Positions 29,017 to 40,323 of a stretch of DNA of 64,000 nucleotides are shown here, one piece after another. The stretch is from Candidatus Mesenet endosymbiont of Agriotes lineatus (lineage in GTDB: Bacteria; Pseudomonadota; Alphaproteobacteria; Rickettsiales; Anaplasmataceae). Within the stretch, counting starts at the first letter, position 1. Each line of letters opens with the position of its first letter. The translations under genes were made by a program, and so were the position numbers. Location: assembly GCF_964019585.1 (NCBI RefSeq), contig NZ_OZ026454.1:806001-870000 (forward strand). The letters run 5' to 3'. The notes below the pieces were generated by a model that worked only from the letters and a program-made list of their open reading frames with translations, was not told the DNA's origin and ran no database searches.

Positions 29017-30249
29017 CTATAAGATATTGCAGCATCTATTTGACCGCTCTTCCCGAGTGGCCTTTATTTTTTCTATTTGTGGTTTTTCAAGTATTTTCTT
29101 TTCTTGTGGATTAAGTATTGCACCTATAGAGAGAGCTATTAATGATGGTACTTCATTTTGATTACATCTTAATTTTTCTATTACTTGCTCTGCTAAATTT
29201 GGTGCTTTGGCATGGTGTGTATTTGGTAGAGTGCTTTGAGATTGAACTTCTTTTAACCTTGCTTGGGTTAGTTCTTTTACCTTTTCTGTCATTTCTACAA
29301 GTGAATCATTTACCAATTCTAAAATTGTTAATCGATCTACCTTCAGTAAATAAGATACTATTGGGTTTTTAATAACGGAATCTTTTTTATATCGGCAGAA
29401 GGTTATTAATTCCTTTTCAAGCAAAAGGTCTAATAATTCTTTATTGTTTTTAATCTTGATCTTTGTGTAATTAGGCATACCAAATAAACTGTCTGCTACA
29501 TCAAATTTAAAGTTATGGGAGAAATAATAAGGGAAATTAAAGTAATCACGCGTCACTCTAGAGCGACCTCCATACCTATTCTCTATTTTTATGTATTCTC
29601 TTTCTATGTGCGAGAAACCATTTTGAACTAGTAAACGGAATAGCGGTAAATTGCTTTGATATTTATATACTAGCTCACTATACTTTATATTCATCAGTGC
29701 CCTGCAAGCAGCATCATAATTGTAAGAGCGCAAAGGAAAATACTTAAAGAAGGTAATCAAAACATCTTTATATTTAAGAAAGTATTGATTACAACGCATA
29801 TGTTTATTATAAATAAGGAGATTCCTTGAACAGTTCCGTGGATAGCCGCCAGTATAATAACTTTGGTTAACTCTATCTATATGAAAGCTAAGTTGGTTAA
29901 GTATTTGCACTAAACGATCGTCATTGAATTCTTGGTTTAAGAGTACAATGATAAATTCTTTGTATAATTTAAAATAAATTTTGTTTTCATCTTCTTTAAG
30001 GCTATACTTTTCATTGTCGGTTTTAATACCATAAAACTTATCAAGAATATACTCATTAGCACGATTATATCTTTTTTCTGACATTGCTGTTAACAGATCT
30101 TCACTTTTAGAGAAATCCTCTTTTAAAGATTTAAAATTTTCATCATTAAGATTTAATATAAAATCAATAAGATCATCTCTATATCCATTATTTTTTAATA
30201 AAACTATAAGGTCTTTGTTATTTTCTAATCTAGAATGCATATTCTCCAC
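29017..30249 (-). CDS. Helical-repeat hypothetical protein, family copy 1
   Basis: A 410-residue, all-helical-looking protein with short Leu/Ile-rich repeats (LIVLLKNNGY, LLTAMSEKRYN, LFRLLVQNGF, LLDLLLEKELI). No signal peptide. It shares clear similarity along its length with the genes at 39172 and 33509: the LYKEFIIVLLNQEF segment, KNNKELLDLLLEK, and the C-terminal PSLIALSIGAILNPQEKKIL. No known domain recognised; the spacing of hydrophobic positions recalls degenerate ankyrin or other helical repeats. It lies downstream of cysS on the same strand, and that junction is duplicated at 38.8-40.3 kb. Confidence 0.7.
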   Translation of the reverse strand: MENMHSRLENNKDLIVLLKNNGYRDDLIDFILNLNDENFKSLKEDFSKSEDLLTAMSEKRYNRANEYILDKFYGIKTDNEKYSLKEDENKIYFKLYKEFIIVLLNQEFNDDRLVQILNQLSFHIDRVNQSYYTGGYPRNCSRNLLIYNKHMRCNQYFLKYKDVLITFFKYFPLRSYNYDAACRALMNIKYSELVYKYQSNLPLFRLLVQNGFSHIEREYIKIENRYGGRSRVTRDYFNFPYYFSHNFKFDVADSLFGMPNYTKIKIKNNKELLDLLLEKELITFCRYKKDSVIKNPIVSYLLKVDRLTILELVNDSLVEMTEKVKELTQARLKEVQSQSTLPNTHHAKAPNLAEQVIEKLRCNQNEVPSLIALSIGAILNPQEKKILEKPQIEKIKATREERSNRCCNIL

Positions 30250-30321
30250 CCTACTGAATACTTCTAAATTATAATATCTTGTAAAAAAGTAAAGAAATTA
30301 TCCTATTTATTTTAAATAATA

Positions 30322-31680
30322 TTACTTCCTATACCACTTTGTGGTGCCATCCTTTTGGTCAGAAAGTAATATGTTTTTTTTGAGGAGTTCAGCGCGTATG
30401 GCGTCAGCAGTGGCAAAATCACCATTTTTCTTGAATTGTGTTCTTTGTTCTACCAATTTTTCTACTTCTTCATCATGAGTTTTTTGCCAGCTGTGAGTTA
30501 GGATGCCAAGGAAATTTGCACTTTTAAGAAAAGTGCCCACCAAACGTGCCTTCTGTTTATTATCATGTGTTTTATTAATCTCAGTTGCCATCTCATGCAG
30601 GATTGAGATTGCTTCTGGCGTATTTAAATCATTTTTTAAAGCATGGATAACATCTTCTGCAATATCTGTATCTTGTTCTATTTCTATATTACTACTTAGT
30701 ATTCCGTAAAACCTGTTCAATACCTCTTTAGACTCAGATAGTGTTCTATCGGTCCAATCTAGAGGCTTTCTATAGTGAGTTTTAAGGAACGTATAGCGAA
30801 TTACTTCACCTTTTACTCCGCTTTGCAGTAAATCTCTAACTTTTACTATATTACCCAAAGATTTGCTCATTTTTTCACCATCAACAGTTACAAAGCCGTT
30901 ATGGACCCAATATCTTGCAAATTGTGAGTTAGGGAATGCACAGCAGCTTTGTGCTATTTCATTCTCATGATGAGGAAATTGCAGATCTGCCCCACCGCCA
31001 TGAATATCAAAATTTTCTCCAAAGTAGCTATAGCTCATTGCTGAACACTCTATATGCCAACCTGGCCTGCCATTGCCCCAAGGACTTGGCCAAAAACTTT
31101 GTAGCTCGAAATCAACATCAGTTGCTGGCTTCCATAAAACAAAATCTCCTGGATGCTTTTTATGAGCTTGAGTCTCAACCCTACTTCCATGTATAAGCTC
31201 AGCAGTTTTACGTCCAGATAGCTGCCCATACTCTGGGTATGACTCAATACTAAAATACACATTCTGATCCACTACGTAAGCATTACCGTTTTTTATCAAT
31301 CTTTCTATTAAGTAGATGATTTCTTTAACGTTGTGTGTTGCCCTTGGTTCAAATGTAGGTTTCATGCAGCTTAAATCGTCCATATCTTGCTGAAACGCTG
31401 CGGTATAATATGAAGTTATGTCCTCAATGCTACGCTTTTTTTGCTTTGCTGAATCTATAATTTTATCGTCAATATCAGTAATATTTCGCACGCAAGTGAC
31501 ATTACTATAAGTATGAGTGAGCAACCGAAATAATACATCATAGACAACAGCAGATCTAGCATTGCCTATATGCGCCCAGTCATACACGGTCGGACCACAT
31601 ACGTACATCTTAATATTGCCTGGATCTAAAGGAGTGAAAGTTTCTTTTCTATTGGCAAGGGTATTGTATAAGCTAATCAT
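30322..31680 (-). CDS. cysS: Cysteinyl-tRNA synthetase
   Basis: Class I synthetase that charges tRNA-Cys. The HIGH-type motif is [14 protein letters not shown] near residue 37, KMSKSLGN is near 268, and the zinc ligands include the Cys in [10 protein letters not shown] and the HHENEIAQS segment. At 452 residues it is complete. Its start overlaps the end of the ExoD-family gene by four bases. Its 3' end (about 220 bases) is duplicated at 38815-39060. Confidence 0.96.
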   Translation of the reverse strand: MISLYNTLANRKETFTPLDPGNIKMYVCGPTVYDWAHIGNARSAVVYDVLFRLLTHTYSNVTCVRNITDIDDKIIDSAKQKKRSIEDITSYYTAAFQQDMDDLSCMKPTFEPRATHNVKEIIYLIERLIKNGNAYVVDQNVYFSIESYPEYGQLSGRKTAELIHGSRVETQAHKKHPGDFVLWKPATDVDFELQSFWPSPWGNGRPGWHIECSAMSYSYFGENFDIHGGGADLQFPHHENEIAQSCCAFPNSQFARYWVHNGFVTVDGEKMSKSLGNIVKVRDLLQSGVKGEVIRYTFLKTHYRKPLDWTDRTLSESKEVLNRFYGILSSNIEIEQDTDIAEDVIHALKNDLNTPEAISILHEMATEINKTHDNKQKARLVGTFLKSANFLGILTHSWQKTHDEEVEKLVEQRTQFKKNGDFATADAIRAELLKKNILLSDQKDGTTKWYRK

Positions 31681-32306
31681 ACAAAATTTCTAAAAAAGGA
31701 AAATGCTTCAAGTAAGATCTTAGGCCCTGCTATGAGTACAACTGAAGTGATAGTTACTCCAATAAACGATATAACTACTCCAAAAAGCGAAATAAGCCCA
31801 TCTTTACTTATAATTCCAAGGGAAATAAATGCTACTCCTGCAGATGGGAAAAAATGAGTAAACGGTAGAGGAATCGCTATCGATATAGAGCAAAGAAATA
31901 TAATCAAAGCTAAAAATTTTTCACCAAATTTGCAAAAAACAAATGCCATTCTTGGCTGCATAATTTTTTCTACCTTTTTAAGGATAGGAGAAGTTTTCTC
32001 TACTATAAATACCAGTGCCGAACGCTTTATAGATTTTTTTTCTAACCATTTCGGCATCCATGGCGAGTCAAGCCCAATAAAAAGCTGCACTGAAAACAAA
32101 ATGAGTGGTATAGCAAATATAGTAGTATAACCAGGAATAGGTACAGGAATAAATGGTGGCAAAGAGAAAATTAGCATAAATATGCCGAAGCCACGTTCAT
32201 GTATTACTGTTTTAAGTTCAAATAATGTAATTTTATCAGCATATTGAACGTTAACATTTGCAACTTCTTCTAGAATGTCTGATGTTGTTTTATTTTTTTT
32301 AGGCAA
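31677..32306 (-). CDS. ExoD-family membrane protein
   Basis: A 209-residue membrane protein of the exopolysaccharide synthesis ExoD family. Characteristic are the N-terminal helical part (SDILEEVAN), the turn [15 protein letters not shown] and several membrane helices in the C-terminal half. The role of ExoD proteins is poorly known; in rhizobia one member affects exopolysaccharide and alkali tolerance. It overlaps cysS by four bases and is co-transcribed with it. Confidence 0.82.
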   Translation of the reverse strand: MPKKNKTTSDILEEVANVNVQYADKITLFELKTVIHERGFGIFMLIFSLPPFIPVPIPGYTTIFAIPLILFSVQLFIGLDSPWMPKWLEKKSIKRSALVFIVEKTSPILKKVEKIMQPRMAFVFCKFGEKFLALIIFLCSISIAIPLPFTHFFPSAGVAFISLGIISKDGLISLFGVVISFIGVTITSVVLIAGPKILLEAFSFFRNFV

Positions 32307-32408
32307 AACTCTAATTAAAAGGATATAGTAAACTTGTAGTATAAATATCTCAAGCCTATATTTCCACTTTTAGTTATACTTAACAAATAAAAATAAGTTT
32401 TAGCTTTT

Positions 32409-33374
32409 TTAAATAGAATTCATAACTCGACTAAAAAATTCTATTGATCTTTCTCTTACTTCTTTTGCATCAGTTAAACGATTGATTGTAAAGCGAAACT
32501 CAGCAGAACCAACAAATCCACCACTATACCAGCCTATATGCTTTCTTGATATTTTAACTCCTGCATCTTCTCCATAATAATCAATATTATCATCATAATG
32601 TTTAATTATTAGTTCTACTTTTTCTTTTGCTGTTGGTTCTGGTAACTCTACACCTTTTGTTAAGAAATTTATTGCTTGATTTATAAACCACGGCCTACCA
32701 TATACCCCTCGCCCTATCATCACCCCATCTGCACCAGAGTCTTTCAGTGCTTGCCTCATATCATCTGTAGTTTTAATATCACCATTTACTATTACTGGAA
32801 TTTTGACTTTTTCTTTAACTTTCTTTACAAACTGCCAATCAGCCTTACCTTGATACATTTGTGCTCTTGTGCGTCCATGTATTGTAATCATTTGCACTCC
32901 AAGCTCTTCAGCAGTTTTAGCCAGGCGATCTGCGTTTCGATGCTCGTAGTCCCAACCTGTGCGCATTTTAAGTGTAACGGGAATTTTGACAGCTCTAACC
33001 ACGGCTTCAATTATCTCTGCAGCTTTCTTTTCATCGCGCATCAGTGCTGATCCCGCATAGCCATTGACTACTTTTTTTACTGGACAACCAAAGTTCATAT
33101 CTATAATTTTGGCTCCCATATCTTCATTGAGCTTCGCCGCCTCTGCCATAACTTCTGGCTCGTATCCTGCAAGTTGCACAGAGGTATTTTCATCAACTTG
33201 TGCTTTCTGCAAACTTTGCTTGGTCTGCATTATCATTGCTCTGCTTGCTATCATCTCTGAAACTAAAAGCCCTGCACCCAATTTGTTAACTAAAGAACGA
33301 AATGGTAGATCAGTTACCCCGGACATAGGTGCTAAAATAACAGGGGCATCAAGTATAAAATTTCCAATTTTCAT
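32409..33374 (-). CDS. dusB: tRNA-dihydrouridine synthase (DusB/NifR3 type)
   Basis: FMN enzyme that reduces uridine to dihydrouridine in the tRNA D-loop. Motifs: [13 protein letters not shown] at the N terminus, the catalytic-cysteine region [39 protein letters not shown] and [14 protein letters not shown]. Length 321 is typical. It is divergent from the helical-repeat gene at 33509. Confidence 0.95.
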   Translation of the reverse strand: MKIGNFILDAPVILAPMSGVTDLPFRSLVNKLGAGLLVSEMIASRAMIMQTKQSLQKAQVDENTSVQLAGYEPEVMAEAAKLNEDMGAKIIDMNFGCPVKKVVNGYAGSALMRDEKKAAEIIEAVVRAVKIPVTLKMRTGWDYEHRNADRLAKTAEELGVQMITIHGRTRAQMYQGKADWQFVKKVKEKVKIPVIVNGDIKTTDDMRQALKDSGADGVMIGRGVYGRPWFINQAINFLTKGVELPEPTAKEKVELIIKHYDDNIDYYGEDAGVKISRKHIGWYSGGFVGSAEFRFTINRLTDAKEVRERSIEFFSRVMNSI

Positions 33375-33508
33375 TTTCTAAGCTAGAAAAAGATAAATAT
33401 ATAAAAAAACTATATTCTAATATATAAAAATCTATTTAAGACTAATATCTTTACTCTTTATCTAAACTAATTTATCATAGTATAAGTTTATTTAGTATGG
33501 AGAGATAA

Positions 33509-34507
33509 ATGCTTAATAGTAGATTAAAAGATAATGAAAATTTTATATATTTGTTAAAAGAATATAATTGTCCAGAAGAAGTTATCAGTGGAATATTGAA
33601 ATTTAGCGATAGAGATTTTAACTTACTTTTAAGCAGAATTAAGGATCAATCTGATTTACTAACTGCGTTGATAGAAAATGGGTATGGTAGTGAAGCTTTT
33701 AAAAGTGTATTTTGTCAAAAGGATGATGAAGTATATAATACCTTTGTGAAATACAAAGAATTTATTATTTTGTTATTGGAAAATAAGTGTGAACTAAAAA
33801 GCATAGAATGCGTATATGATCTTGTAAAATATAATACTAAACCTCATCGTATAAGAAACTTGCTTGAGAAATGTTTTCCTGTTATCACAACAAATTTTAT
33901 GGGGCATTGTAGTGAGATTAACATAGCCACTGAAGTATATGATTATTTTGTTAATCGCAAAAAAATTGTTTCAAAGCTTTCTTCTTTGCTTCAATCTTCA
34001 GAGATATTTAAAAGTGCGTGGGAATTTATATCTAGTAACAACATTAAAAGAATAAACGCATTTAGAGAAAACCCACAATTGTTTTATCTTATAATGAAAA
34101 ATGGGATTATTAACAACATAGCGCTTAAAAGGTTATTAGAAAGAGATGATTATAAGAATCTTAATATTAGAGACAATAAACAGTTATTAGACTTCTTGCT
34201 TAATGAAAAGCTAATAGCTTTAGATCAGGCAAAGCAAGGTTTCGTTGCTAACTATCTACTATTGCCTAATTTATTGAGAACTGGTAACATAATAGTGTCA
34301 GAGTTGCAAAATAAATCTATTGAAGAAATCACTCAAAAAGTAAGAGCGTTAGCTGAAGAACAAGTGAATAAAGATCTAGGAGAATTAAAACTTCCATCTA
34401 ATTTAACTGAACAAGCTAGCTTTTCATACATTAAAAAAAGTGTACCACCATTACAAATTTTTGCTGTAGTTGCAGCAGTAGAATATTCCCAAAATAGAAA
34501 TTTTTAG
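33509..34507 (+). CDS. Helical-repeat hypothetical protein, family copy 2
   Basis: A 332-residue protein related to the genes at 29017 and 39172. Shared features are the N-terminal RLKDNENFIYLLKEY, the KYKEFIILLLENK segment, NKQLLDFLLNEKLIAL, and a hydrophobic C-terminal stretch (VPPLQIFAVVAAVEYS). The C terminus is shorter and more diverged. It looks all-helical, without signal peptide. It ends before a strong hairpin terminator. Confidence 0.68.
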   Translation: MLNSRLKDNENFIYLLKEYNCPEEVISGILKFSDRDFNLLLSRIKDQSDLLTALIENGYGSEAFKSVFCQKDDEVYNTFVKYKEFIILLLENKCELKSIECVYDLVKYNTKPHRIRNLLEKCFPVITTNFMGHCSEINIATEVYDYFVNRKKIVSKLSSLLQSSEIFKSAWEFISSNNIKRINAFRENPQLFYLIMKNGIINNIALKRLLERDDYKNLNIRDNKQLLDFLLNEKLIALDQAKQGFVANYLLLPNLLRTGNIIVSELQNKSIEEITQKVRALAEEQVNKDLGELKLPSNLTEQASFSYIKKSVPPLQIFAVVAAVEYSQNRNF

Positions 34508-34580
34508 AAGCAGTAAAAATCACTAGTCTAGGACAATCAGCTCAAAGTGCTATCAGTTAAGCATATTTGCAAGCACGAGT

Positions 34581-34602
34581 ACAGCTTCTTTGAAGAAGCT
34601 GT
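34581..34602. terminator. Hairpin between convergent genes
   Basis: ACAGCTTCT-TTGA-AGAAGCTGT, a perfect 9-bp stem with a 4-base loop, lies between the converging helical-repeat gene and fdxA. Its symmetry would serve either strand. T-runs are weak. Confidence 0.6.
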
Positions 34603-34665
34603 GCACTTTACATTAATAGAATTATTCAAAATTTTAAATCTATTGTGTTAGGTCTTTTAAAGGAG

Positions 34666-35079
34666 CTAGCTAATTTTTTCTTTAAAATCTTCAATTTCCT
34701 CTTGATCTTGTAGATTTTCTATGAAATGGTCTAATTTATCTTGCTTATTTTTGTATTCTTCAGCTGTATCCATTTCTTTCTTTTTAGCTGTAATATTGGG
34801 CCATTTTTTTGCGTATTCAGTATTGAGATTATAAAAAAGCTTAAGCATTCTTTGTTCTTTTGCTAGCAGATCATCAGTTCGATCTAAAATATCTTTTACT
34901 CCATCGTCAGTAACAATTGCATCTATTGGGCACTCTGGTATGCATACCCCACAGTCAATACATTGGTCTGGATCTATAACCAACATATTTTCCCCTTCGT
35001 AAAAACAATCAACAGGGCAAACTTCAACACAATCTGTATATTTGCATTTTATGCATTTTTCTGTAACAAAATGCGTCAT
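34666..35079 (-). CDS. fdxA: Ferredoxin FdxA (3Fe-4S/4Fe-4S)
   Basis: Small electron carrier with two cluster motifs: [18 protein letters not shown] and [16 protein letters not shown]. The pattern fits the seven-iron ferredoxins of alphaproteobacteria. I use the ATG at 35079 (MTHFVTEKC), where the family begins, rather than an ORF start at 35187 that would add 36 unrelated residues and overlap the next gene. The protein is 137 residues with a charged helical C-terminal extension. Confidence 0.93.
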   Translation of the reverse strand: MTHFVTEKCIKCKYTDCVEVCPVDCFYEGENMLVIDPDQCIDCGVCIPECPIDAIVTDDGVKDILDRTDDLLAKEQRMLKLFYNLNTEYAKKWPNITAKKKEMDTAEEYKNKQDKLDHFIENLQDQEEIEDFKEKIS

Positions 35080-35152
35080 GTAAATGTTAAATAAATAATA
35101 TTCTAAATTAAAGGTATATTTTATTAATTCAAGATTTTTTTGATTTAGAGAA

Positions 35153-36586
35153 TTACTGAAGCAAAAAGGTAGAAATCTTATCTGCAATATCTACAATTGG
35201 TTTGCTATATATACCAAATATTACCATTGGTATAATCATAAACCATGAGCATAAAAGCATTGTAATTGGAATTTGAGCAATTCCTACCTCTTGGCTAGTT
35301 TTTAGACACATTTTCTCAATTGCTTTCCAAATATATATCACTGATAAGAATGACCCCAAGACAAAAATAACAAGAGGTGCCCACAAACTGGAGTTAATAA
35401 TTGACTTAAGTAAATACCACTTAGCAACAAAACCAAAGGTAATTGGTACGCCTATAAGACTCATACCTAATATAATAAATATAGAAGATCTGTTTAAGTT
35501 TTCTATATTGGTTGTACCTGTTTTATAAGAGGTACAACCAATTACCATAAATAGTGCAGATTTTACTATACTATGGCTTATTATGTGAATAATAGCGGCG
35601 GTTAGGCCTGCCCTAGAATTTAAACTAATTCCTAAGATAATATAGCCAATTTGAGCCACACTTGAATAAGCTAGTAACTTTTTTAAATCTTTTTCTACAA
35701 TTGCTAGCAGCCCACCAAAAACTATTCCGCACAAAGCCAAGATTAATAACAAATGGGTCAGATATGGTGGGATGAATAGCGAGCTTGCATAAAAAATTGA
35801 ATAATAAATTCTAAGGAGAACATAAATCATAACTTTAGTTGCAGTACCAGAGAAGAAGATAGTAACAAAACTAGGAGATGCGCTGTAAGCGTTAACTAAC
35901 CAACGATTTAAAGGAAAAAGTGCTATTTTAACTAATAAACCAATAACGATAAAAATGAACCCCGATTGTACGATAAGACTATTTTGCAGATGTGAGACTT
36001 TTAAGGCTAAGTCGGATATATTAAGTGTTCCAGTTGCTGAATAAAGTAATCCCACTCCAATTAAGTAAAAAGTTGCACCTATTGTACCATTTATTAAATA
36101 TTCAAACGATGCAGTTAAAGACGATTTTTGTCTACCCATTGCAACTAATATATATGATGAAAGAGATGATATCTCGAGGAATACGTAAATATTGAAAACA
36201 TCATTTGTGACTAAAATCCCTATAAATCCACTTAAACAAAACAAAAATATAGAATATAAACCTGCTATTTTACCTTCATCTATCTCTTTTTTATTTATGT
36301 AAAATCCATACAGTACGCTCATTAGAGATATAAAGTTAATAAGGCATAACACTACCGCATTAAATAGGTCAATTCTCAGCTCTATTCCATACGGAGCTAT
36401 CCATCCGCCTACGTTGTAATTTATAATTTCCCCGTTGTATGTCTTGCATAAAAGCAATGATGAAACAAATAGGGTAGTAGAAGTTGTAATAAAAGATAAA
36501 ATCCAAGATAATTTGTGATTATTGAACAAAAAACAAAGGATTGCAGAAGTTAAAGGTATTATAACTTGCAAAATAGGCAATATCAC
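35153..36586 (-). CDS. Mrp-type Na+/H+ antiporter subunit D-like membrane protein
   Basis: A 477-residue polytopic protein of the proton-conducting NuoL/M/N-MrpA/D family with about 14 helices. [20 protein letters not shown] carries the conserved Glu in a membrane segment; [21 protein letters not shown] and [21 protein letters not shown] are typical family motifs. Mrp complexes exchange Na+ or K+ for H+ and can couple to the membrane potential. A second family member lies at 56233. The other mrp genes are not in this window. Confidence 0.88.
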   Translation of the reverse strand: MILPILQVIIPLTSAILCFLFNNHKLSWILSFITTSTTLFVSSLLLCKTYNGEIINYNVGGWIAPYGIELRIDLFNAVVLCLINFISLMSVLYGFYINKKEIDEGKIAGLYSIFLFCLSGFIGILVTNDVFNIYVFLEISSLSSYILVAMGRQKSSLTASFEYLINGTIGATFYLIGVGLLYSATGTLNISDLALKVSHLQNSLIVQSGFIFIVIGLLVKIALFPLNRWLVNAYSASPSFVTIFFSGTATKVMIYVLLRIYYSIFYASSLFIPPYLTHLLLILALCGIVFGGLLAIVEKDLKKLLAYSSVAQIGYIILGISLNSRAGLTAAIIHIISHSIVKSALFMVIGCTSYKTGTTNIENLNRSSIFIILGMSLIGVPITFGFVAKWYLLKSIINSSLWAPLVIFVLGSFLSVIYIWKAIEKMCLKTSQEVGIAQIPITMLLCSWFMIIPMVIFGIYSKPIVDIADKISTFLLQ

Positions 36587-36719
36587 GTTTTAAAAACTAT
36601 TTTAAACTAAAAATATACTTTTAAAGTGTAAAAGTGTAAAATAATTTTACTTATAGAAAAGTTAAGAAATTTATTGTATTTTATTTGTGCAAATTTTTGT
36701 ACCAAGGGAGGAAAAAATC

Positions 36720-37037
36720 ATGGCATTTTCTGATCAGGTAAAATTCCTCTTTAGAAAAAACAAAACACTGGTGGGAAAAGATGAGTACGGTAATACTTAC
36801 TATGAGATAAACGACAGAGAAACTAAAAAGAGGTGGGTTATATACAACAAAATTGAAGATCCAGCTAAAATTCCCCCAAGATGGCATCTTTGGCTTCATT
36901 ATACTAGTGATAATGTTCCAAAAACACAAGACAGTTTGATAAGATGTATAATTGATCCTGTAGGGATACATAGTGACACTAATCACTACCTCTCAAATAA
37001 TAATATAACTTATAAAAGCTGGAGTCCAAATGACTAA
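36720..37037 (+). CDS. NDUFA12-like (B17.2) complex I accessory subunit
   Basis: A 105-residue homologue of the mitochondrial complex I accessory subunit NDUFA12. Motifs: LVGKDEYGNTYYE, KRWVIYN, KIPPRWHLWLHYTSD, and SWSPND at the end. The start ATG at 36720 is preceded by GGGAGG at a good distance; earlier in-frame codons lack a ribosome site. It overlaps mlaD by 8 bases, an arrangement common in alphaproteobacteria. Confidence 0.92.
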   Translation: MAFSDQVKFLFRKNKTLVGKDEYGNTYYEINDRETKKRWVIYNKIEDPAKIPPRWHLWLHYTSDNVPKTQDSLIRCIIDPVGIHSDTNHYLSNNNITYKSWSPND

Positions 37038-37479
37038 ATCTAATATTACCGAAGCAGTAATAGGATTATTTGTTTTAATTTTTGTTGCTGTGATAGCTTT
37101 CTTTATTTTTGATAATTTAAAAACAAATCATGATGATTGTTATCAAGTAAATGCCCTATTTTCTGATGTGACAGGTTTAGATGTTGGTAGCAGCGTCAAG
37201 ATTTCTGGAGTTAAGGTTGGGGTAGTTACTAACATATCTCTTAAAAAGGAGGGTTATATGGTTGAAGCTGGTATGTGCATCAATGAAAATATACTGCTAC
37301 CAGTTGATAGTATTGCTAGAGTAACTAATAGCAATCTTTTAGAAAGTAAATTTGTCAATATATATCCTGGATCAGAGGATGATGTGATTACAAATAATGG
37401 TATTATCGAAAACACTCAATCTGATATGGGTATAAGCAAATTAGTTGATAAAGCTATTTCTTCATTAATGAAGAAATAG
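37030..37479 (+). CDS. mlaD: MlaD/MCE-domain lipid transport protein
   Basis: Membrane-anchored MCE protein of the Mla phospholipid transport system between inner and outer membranes. One N-terminal helix (residues 8-28) is followed by the MCE domain: LFSDVTGLDVGSSVKISGVK, VGVVTNISL, and LESKFVNIYPG. Length 149 is normal for the short form. The other mla genes are elsewhere. Confidence 0.93.
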   Translation: MTKSNITEAVIGLFVLIFVAVIAFFIFDNLKTNHDDCYQVNALFSDVTGLDVGSSVKISGVKVGVVTNISLKKEGYMVEAGMCINENILLPVDSIARVTNSNLLESKFVNIYPGSEDDVITNNGIIENTQSDMGISKLVDKAISSLMKK

Positions 37480-37621
37480 AATTTAAAAAAGTAGTTAAAT
37501 CTTGAATTTTTACCAAAATTATAATCAAAAATTAGTAATGTTAAATTCCTTTGCACTGCACTTATATTGTGCTCCTTATAATTTATTCAAAAAAGTTATA
37601 AATTTTTATTAGAAAAAATAC

Positions 37622-37656
37622 TATGATGTTCTCTCAATACAAGAGAGAACATCATA
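37622..37656. terminator. Perfect 14-bp hairpin, bidirectional terminator
   Basis: TATGATGTTCTCTC-AATACAA-GAGAGAACATCATA: a perfect 14-bp stem with a 7-base loop between mlaD and the converging gene fragment. On the minus-strand side the stem is followed by a T-rich stretch; on the plus side only weakly. Confidence 0.75.
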
Positions 37657-37674
37657 AATTCTTTGATAAAACTA

Positions 37675-38264
37675 CTAAATAAGATCGTTATATTGATCTT
37701 CCACCAAATTAAAAAATCCCTGATTATATTTTCCTATATTTTTAAGAAAATTATCCACATGGTCCCTAGCTTCGTACATATCTTCATACACAGTATCGGA
37801 TAATAACGACTCAAGATCTCCTTTATGTTTTGATTCAAGAAATTTCACAGCTTGCTCTGGTAAGCCACCATGATTACTCTTTCTAGCTAATATTTTCTCT
37901 AGACCTAATTTTTTATCCTTAATTATTTTAAAGTCACTCTTGTCATCATTGTTATTCTGAACAAAACCATATTTATCATTTAAATCTGCAATATAGTTTG
38001 CTATCCTAACCTTGAGCGGTCCAGATAAAGCTTTTCCCCATTTTCCGTTACTTTCAATTAAGGTATAGACAGCTCCTTGCTTTATGCTTGGGTTAAGGCA
38101 TCCTGTTTTTTGTATTTCTAAATGAGAATATATATCAAATTCATCTTTATCTTCTACAAGAGCAAAGTATTTGTTTTTCCTTATAGAATGAACACTGTTT
38201 TCTTTTAAATACTTTTCATACTCAGATCTAGTTTTAGAGCTTATATTAGGGATAGATCAAAAAA
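37675..38264 (-). pseudogene. Gene fragment lacking its 5' end, cut at an IS1 boundary
   Basis: About 190 codons are open on the minus strand, ending in TAG at 37675-37677. The frame begins right after a TGA beside the IS1 end at 38265 and has no usable start codon: the first ATG comes about 35 codons before the stop. The sequence is protein-like (SEYEKYLKENSVHSIRKNKY, GPLKVRIANYIADLNDKYG, GLPEQAVKFLESKHKGDLES). I do not recognise the family. The simplest reading is that the IS1 insertion, or a rearrangement at it, removed the promoter and N terminus. Confidence 0.65.
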
Positions 38265-38814
38265 GGTAGTCCCCAACCACTTCATGAAGTGGACATTTGG
38301 TTGTAATAATGAATAAAATTCCAAATAGCACCCACGTGATTGCTCAACTTTTTAGAAAATGATAAACTGATTAATCGACCAATTCTCTGTCGCATTGTGC
38401 AATTAAATCTCTCAATGTGGTTTGTAAATCCAGAACCTTTGCCAACTTGTTGAAAAAATTGCAGCATAAGAATCTAGCTTGTCCGCAATAAATATACCTT
38501 CTCTACTATACATTTCTGGTATACTTTTAAACAATTTGATCGCATCTTCAGTGCCACGGTTTCCTATATGCGCACCTATTATTTGCCTAGTTGCCACCCA
38601 GCCAAATCCACGTCTTATTTGCCTTTTTGCCAACAAAACTCCATATTTCATTGCATTCCACTACTATTTTGCACTCACATTTGTTTAAGTTGCCTGGTTT
38701 CTTTAATTTTTTTTACGTTATTGTACTTTTTATTTACATGGTTTTGTAGATGTATTTTTGATATACTATCGATATCCCAGCTATTGATATTTTTTTAAGC
38801 AAAAGCGCATTTGA

Positions 38815-39060
38815 TGGCTACTTTCCTTAAAAGTGCAAATTTCCTTGGCATCTTAACCCACAGCTGGCAAAAAACTCATGATGAAGAAGTAGAAAAATTG
38901 GTAGAACAAAGAACACAATTCAAGAAAAACGGTGATTTTGCCACTGCTGACGTCATACGCGCTGAACTCCTCAAAAAAACATATTATTATCTGATCAAAA
39001 AGATTATCTGATCAAAAAGATGGCACTACAAGGTGGTATAGGAAGTAATATTATTTTGAA
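38815..39060 (+). repeat. Duplicated 3' end of cysS
   Basis: This stretch copies the last 220 or so bases of cysS (30322-30540, opposite orientation) with only scattered substitutions, by eye above 90% identity. It encodes the cysS C terminus ([20 protein letters not shown]) and then goes out of frame, with a local tandem repeat of TATCTGATCAAAAAGAT. It is a non-functional remnant marking one edge of a segmental duplication. Confidence 0.88.
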
Positions 39061-39171
39061 ATGTAAACATATAAATATGCCAGTGTACAAAGACTTGTCT
39101 AAAATGATAAGTTTTAACTTTTCTTTTTATATATTTAAATTAACATAAAATCACTTTATGTAGTATGGGAT

Positions 39172-40323
39172 ATGTTTAGTAAGTTAGAAGATAACAATGA
39201 CTTTTCAAATTGGCTAAAAATCAATGGGTATGAAGATAGTTTTCTTAGCTCTATTAAGCTTGATGATTTAGATTTTAGATGTTTAAAAAAAAGTTTTAAT
39301 ACAAATAAAGATCTATTAGATTTAATGGTGAAGAATGGATATAAGCCTGTTAATGAGTATATTCTTGGTAACTTTTTTGGTATCAAAATTCAGGATTGTA
39401 GATATATTTTTGTAGAGGGTAAAGGTAATGTTTATTTTAAATTATATAAAGACTTTATCATAATGTTACTAAAGGAAGAATTTAGTAATGATTATTTATT
39501 ACAAATACTCAACCAATTTGTACAATGCCATTTTTATGTGATTAATAAGATTAATAATGAAATGGAAGATGAATATAATGGAAGGTATTGTCTTGATAAG
39601 AATATAAACAGCAACAAGATGTTAGTTGAATATAAAGGTACCCTCTTACTTTTTTGCAAATATTCTCTTTCATACCTTCGTTTTATTTTTAGCGAAATTC
39701 TTCATGAAAGATACTGTAAGTTAGATAGATATGAAAATAATTTATTATTATTTCATTTATCATTGCAAAATGGTTTGCCATATGAGTTAATAGATAATTT
39801 ATTCAGTATAAAAAGTTTTGAAGAAATCAAGACCAAAAACAATAAAGAATTATTCGCCCTTTTAATTGAAAAAAATATTGTAACTTTCAGTCAAAATGAA
39901 AATAATTTTATTATCCAAGATTCACCTATACTTAATTTACTTGTAGTAAATACTATTAAGGTTTCTGATTTATTAAGTTTTTATAATAATAGATTCAGAT
40001 TGACAAAAAAAGATATTGAGAAAAAAATAAATGAAGTAAAAGGGGTAGTTAAAAGAAGAATAGAAGAGGTTCAAACTCAGAGCAACTTGCCAGATAGATG
40101 TCCTTCCAAAGCACCAAGGTTAGCAAAAGAAGTAATTAGAAAATTGGGACGTAATCAAAATGAAGTACCATCATTAATGACTCTCTCTGTAGGTGCAATA
40201 CTTAATTCACAAGAAAAGAAAATACTTGAAGAACCACAAATAGAAGAAGTAAAAGCCCTTCTCAAGAGAAACGGCAAAATGATGGTGCAGCATATAGATA
40301 AATATTTCTCAAGCAAACGTTGA
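39172..40323 (+). CDS. Helical-repeat hypothetical protein, family copy 3 (inside the IS1 element)
   Basis: A 383-residue paralogue of the gene at 29017. Shared blocks: NEYILGNFFGIK, VYFKLYKDFIIMLL, LLQILNQF, TKNNKELFALLIEKNIVTF, KAPRLAKEVIRKLGRNQNEV and LSVGAILNSQEKKILEEPQI. The middle is strongly diverged. Order (cysS 3' end, then this gene) copies the 30-kb locus. The frame is intact despite lying inside a dead transposon. Function unknown. Confidence 0.68.
   Translation: MFSKLEDNNDFSNWLKINGYEDSFLSSIKLDDLDFRCLKKSFNTNKDLLDLMVKNGYKPVNEYILGNFFGIKIQDCRYIFVEGKGNVYFKLYKDFIIMLLKEEFSNDYLLQILNQFVQCHFYVINKINNEMEDEYNGRYCLDKNINSNKMLVEYKGTLLLFCKYSLSYLRFIFSEILHERYCKLDRYENNLLLFHLSLQNGLPYELIDNLFSIKSFEEIKTKNNKELFALLIEKNIVTFSQNENNFIIQDSPILNLLVVNTIKVSDLLSFYNNRFRLTKKDIEKKINEVKGVVKRRIEEVQTQSNLPDRCPSKAPRLAKEVIRKLGRNQNEVPSLMTLSVGAILNSQEKKILEEPQIEEVKALLKRNGKMMVQHIDKYFSSKR

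Noticed and set aside
35082-35187. Upstream extension of fdxA
   Set aside because: The extra 36 residues do not resemble ferredoxin and overlap the antiporter gene.
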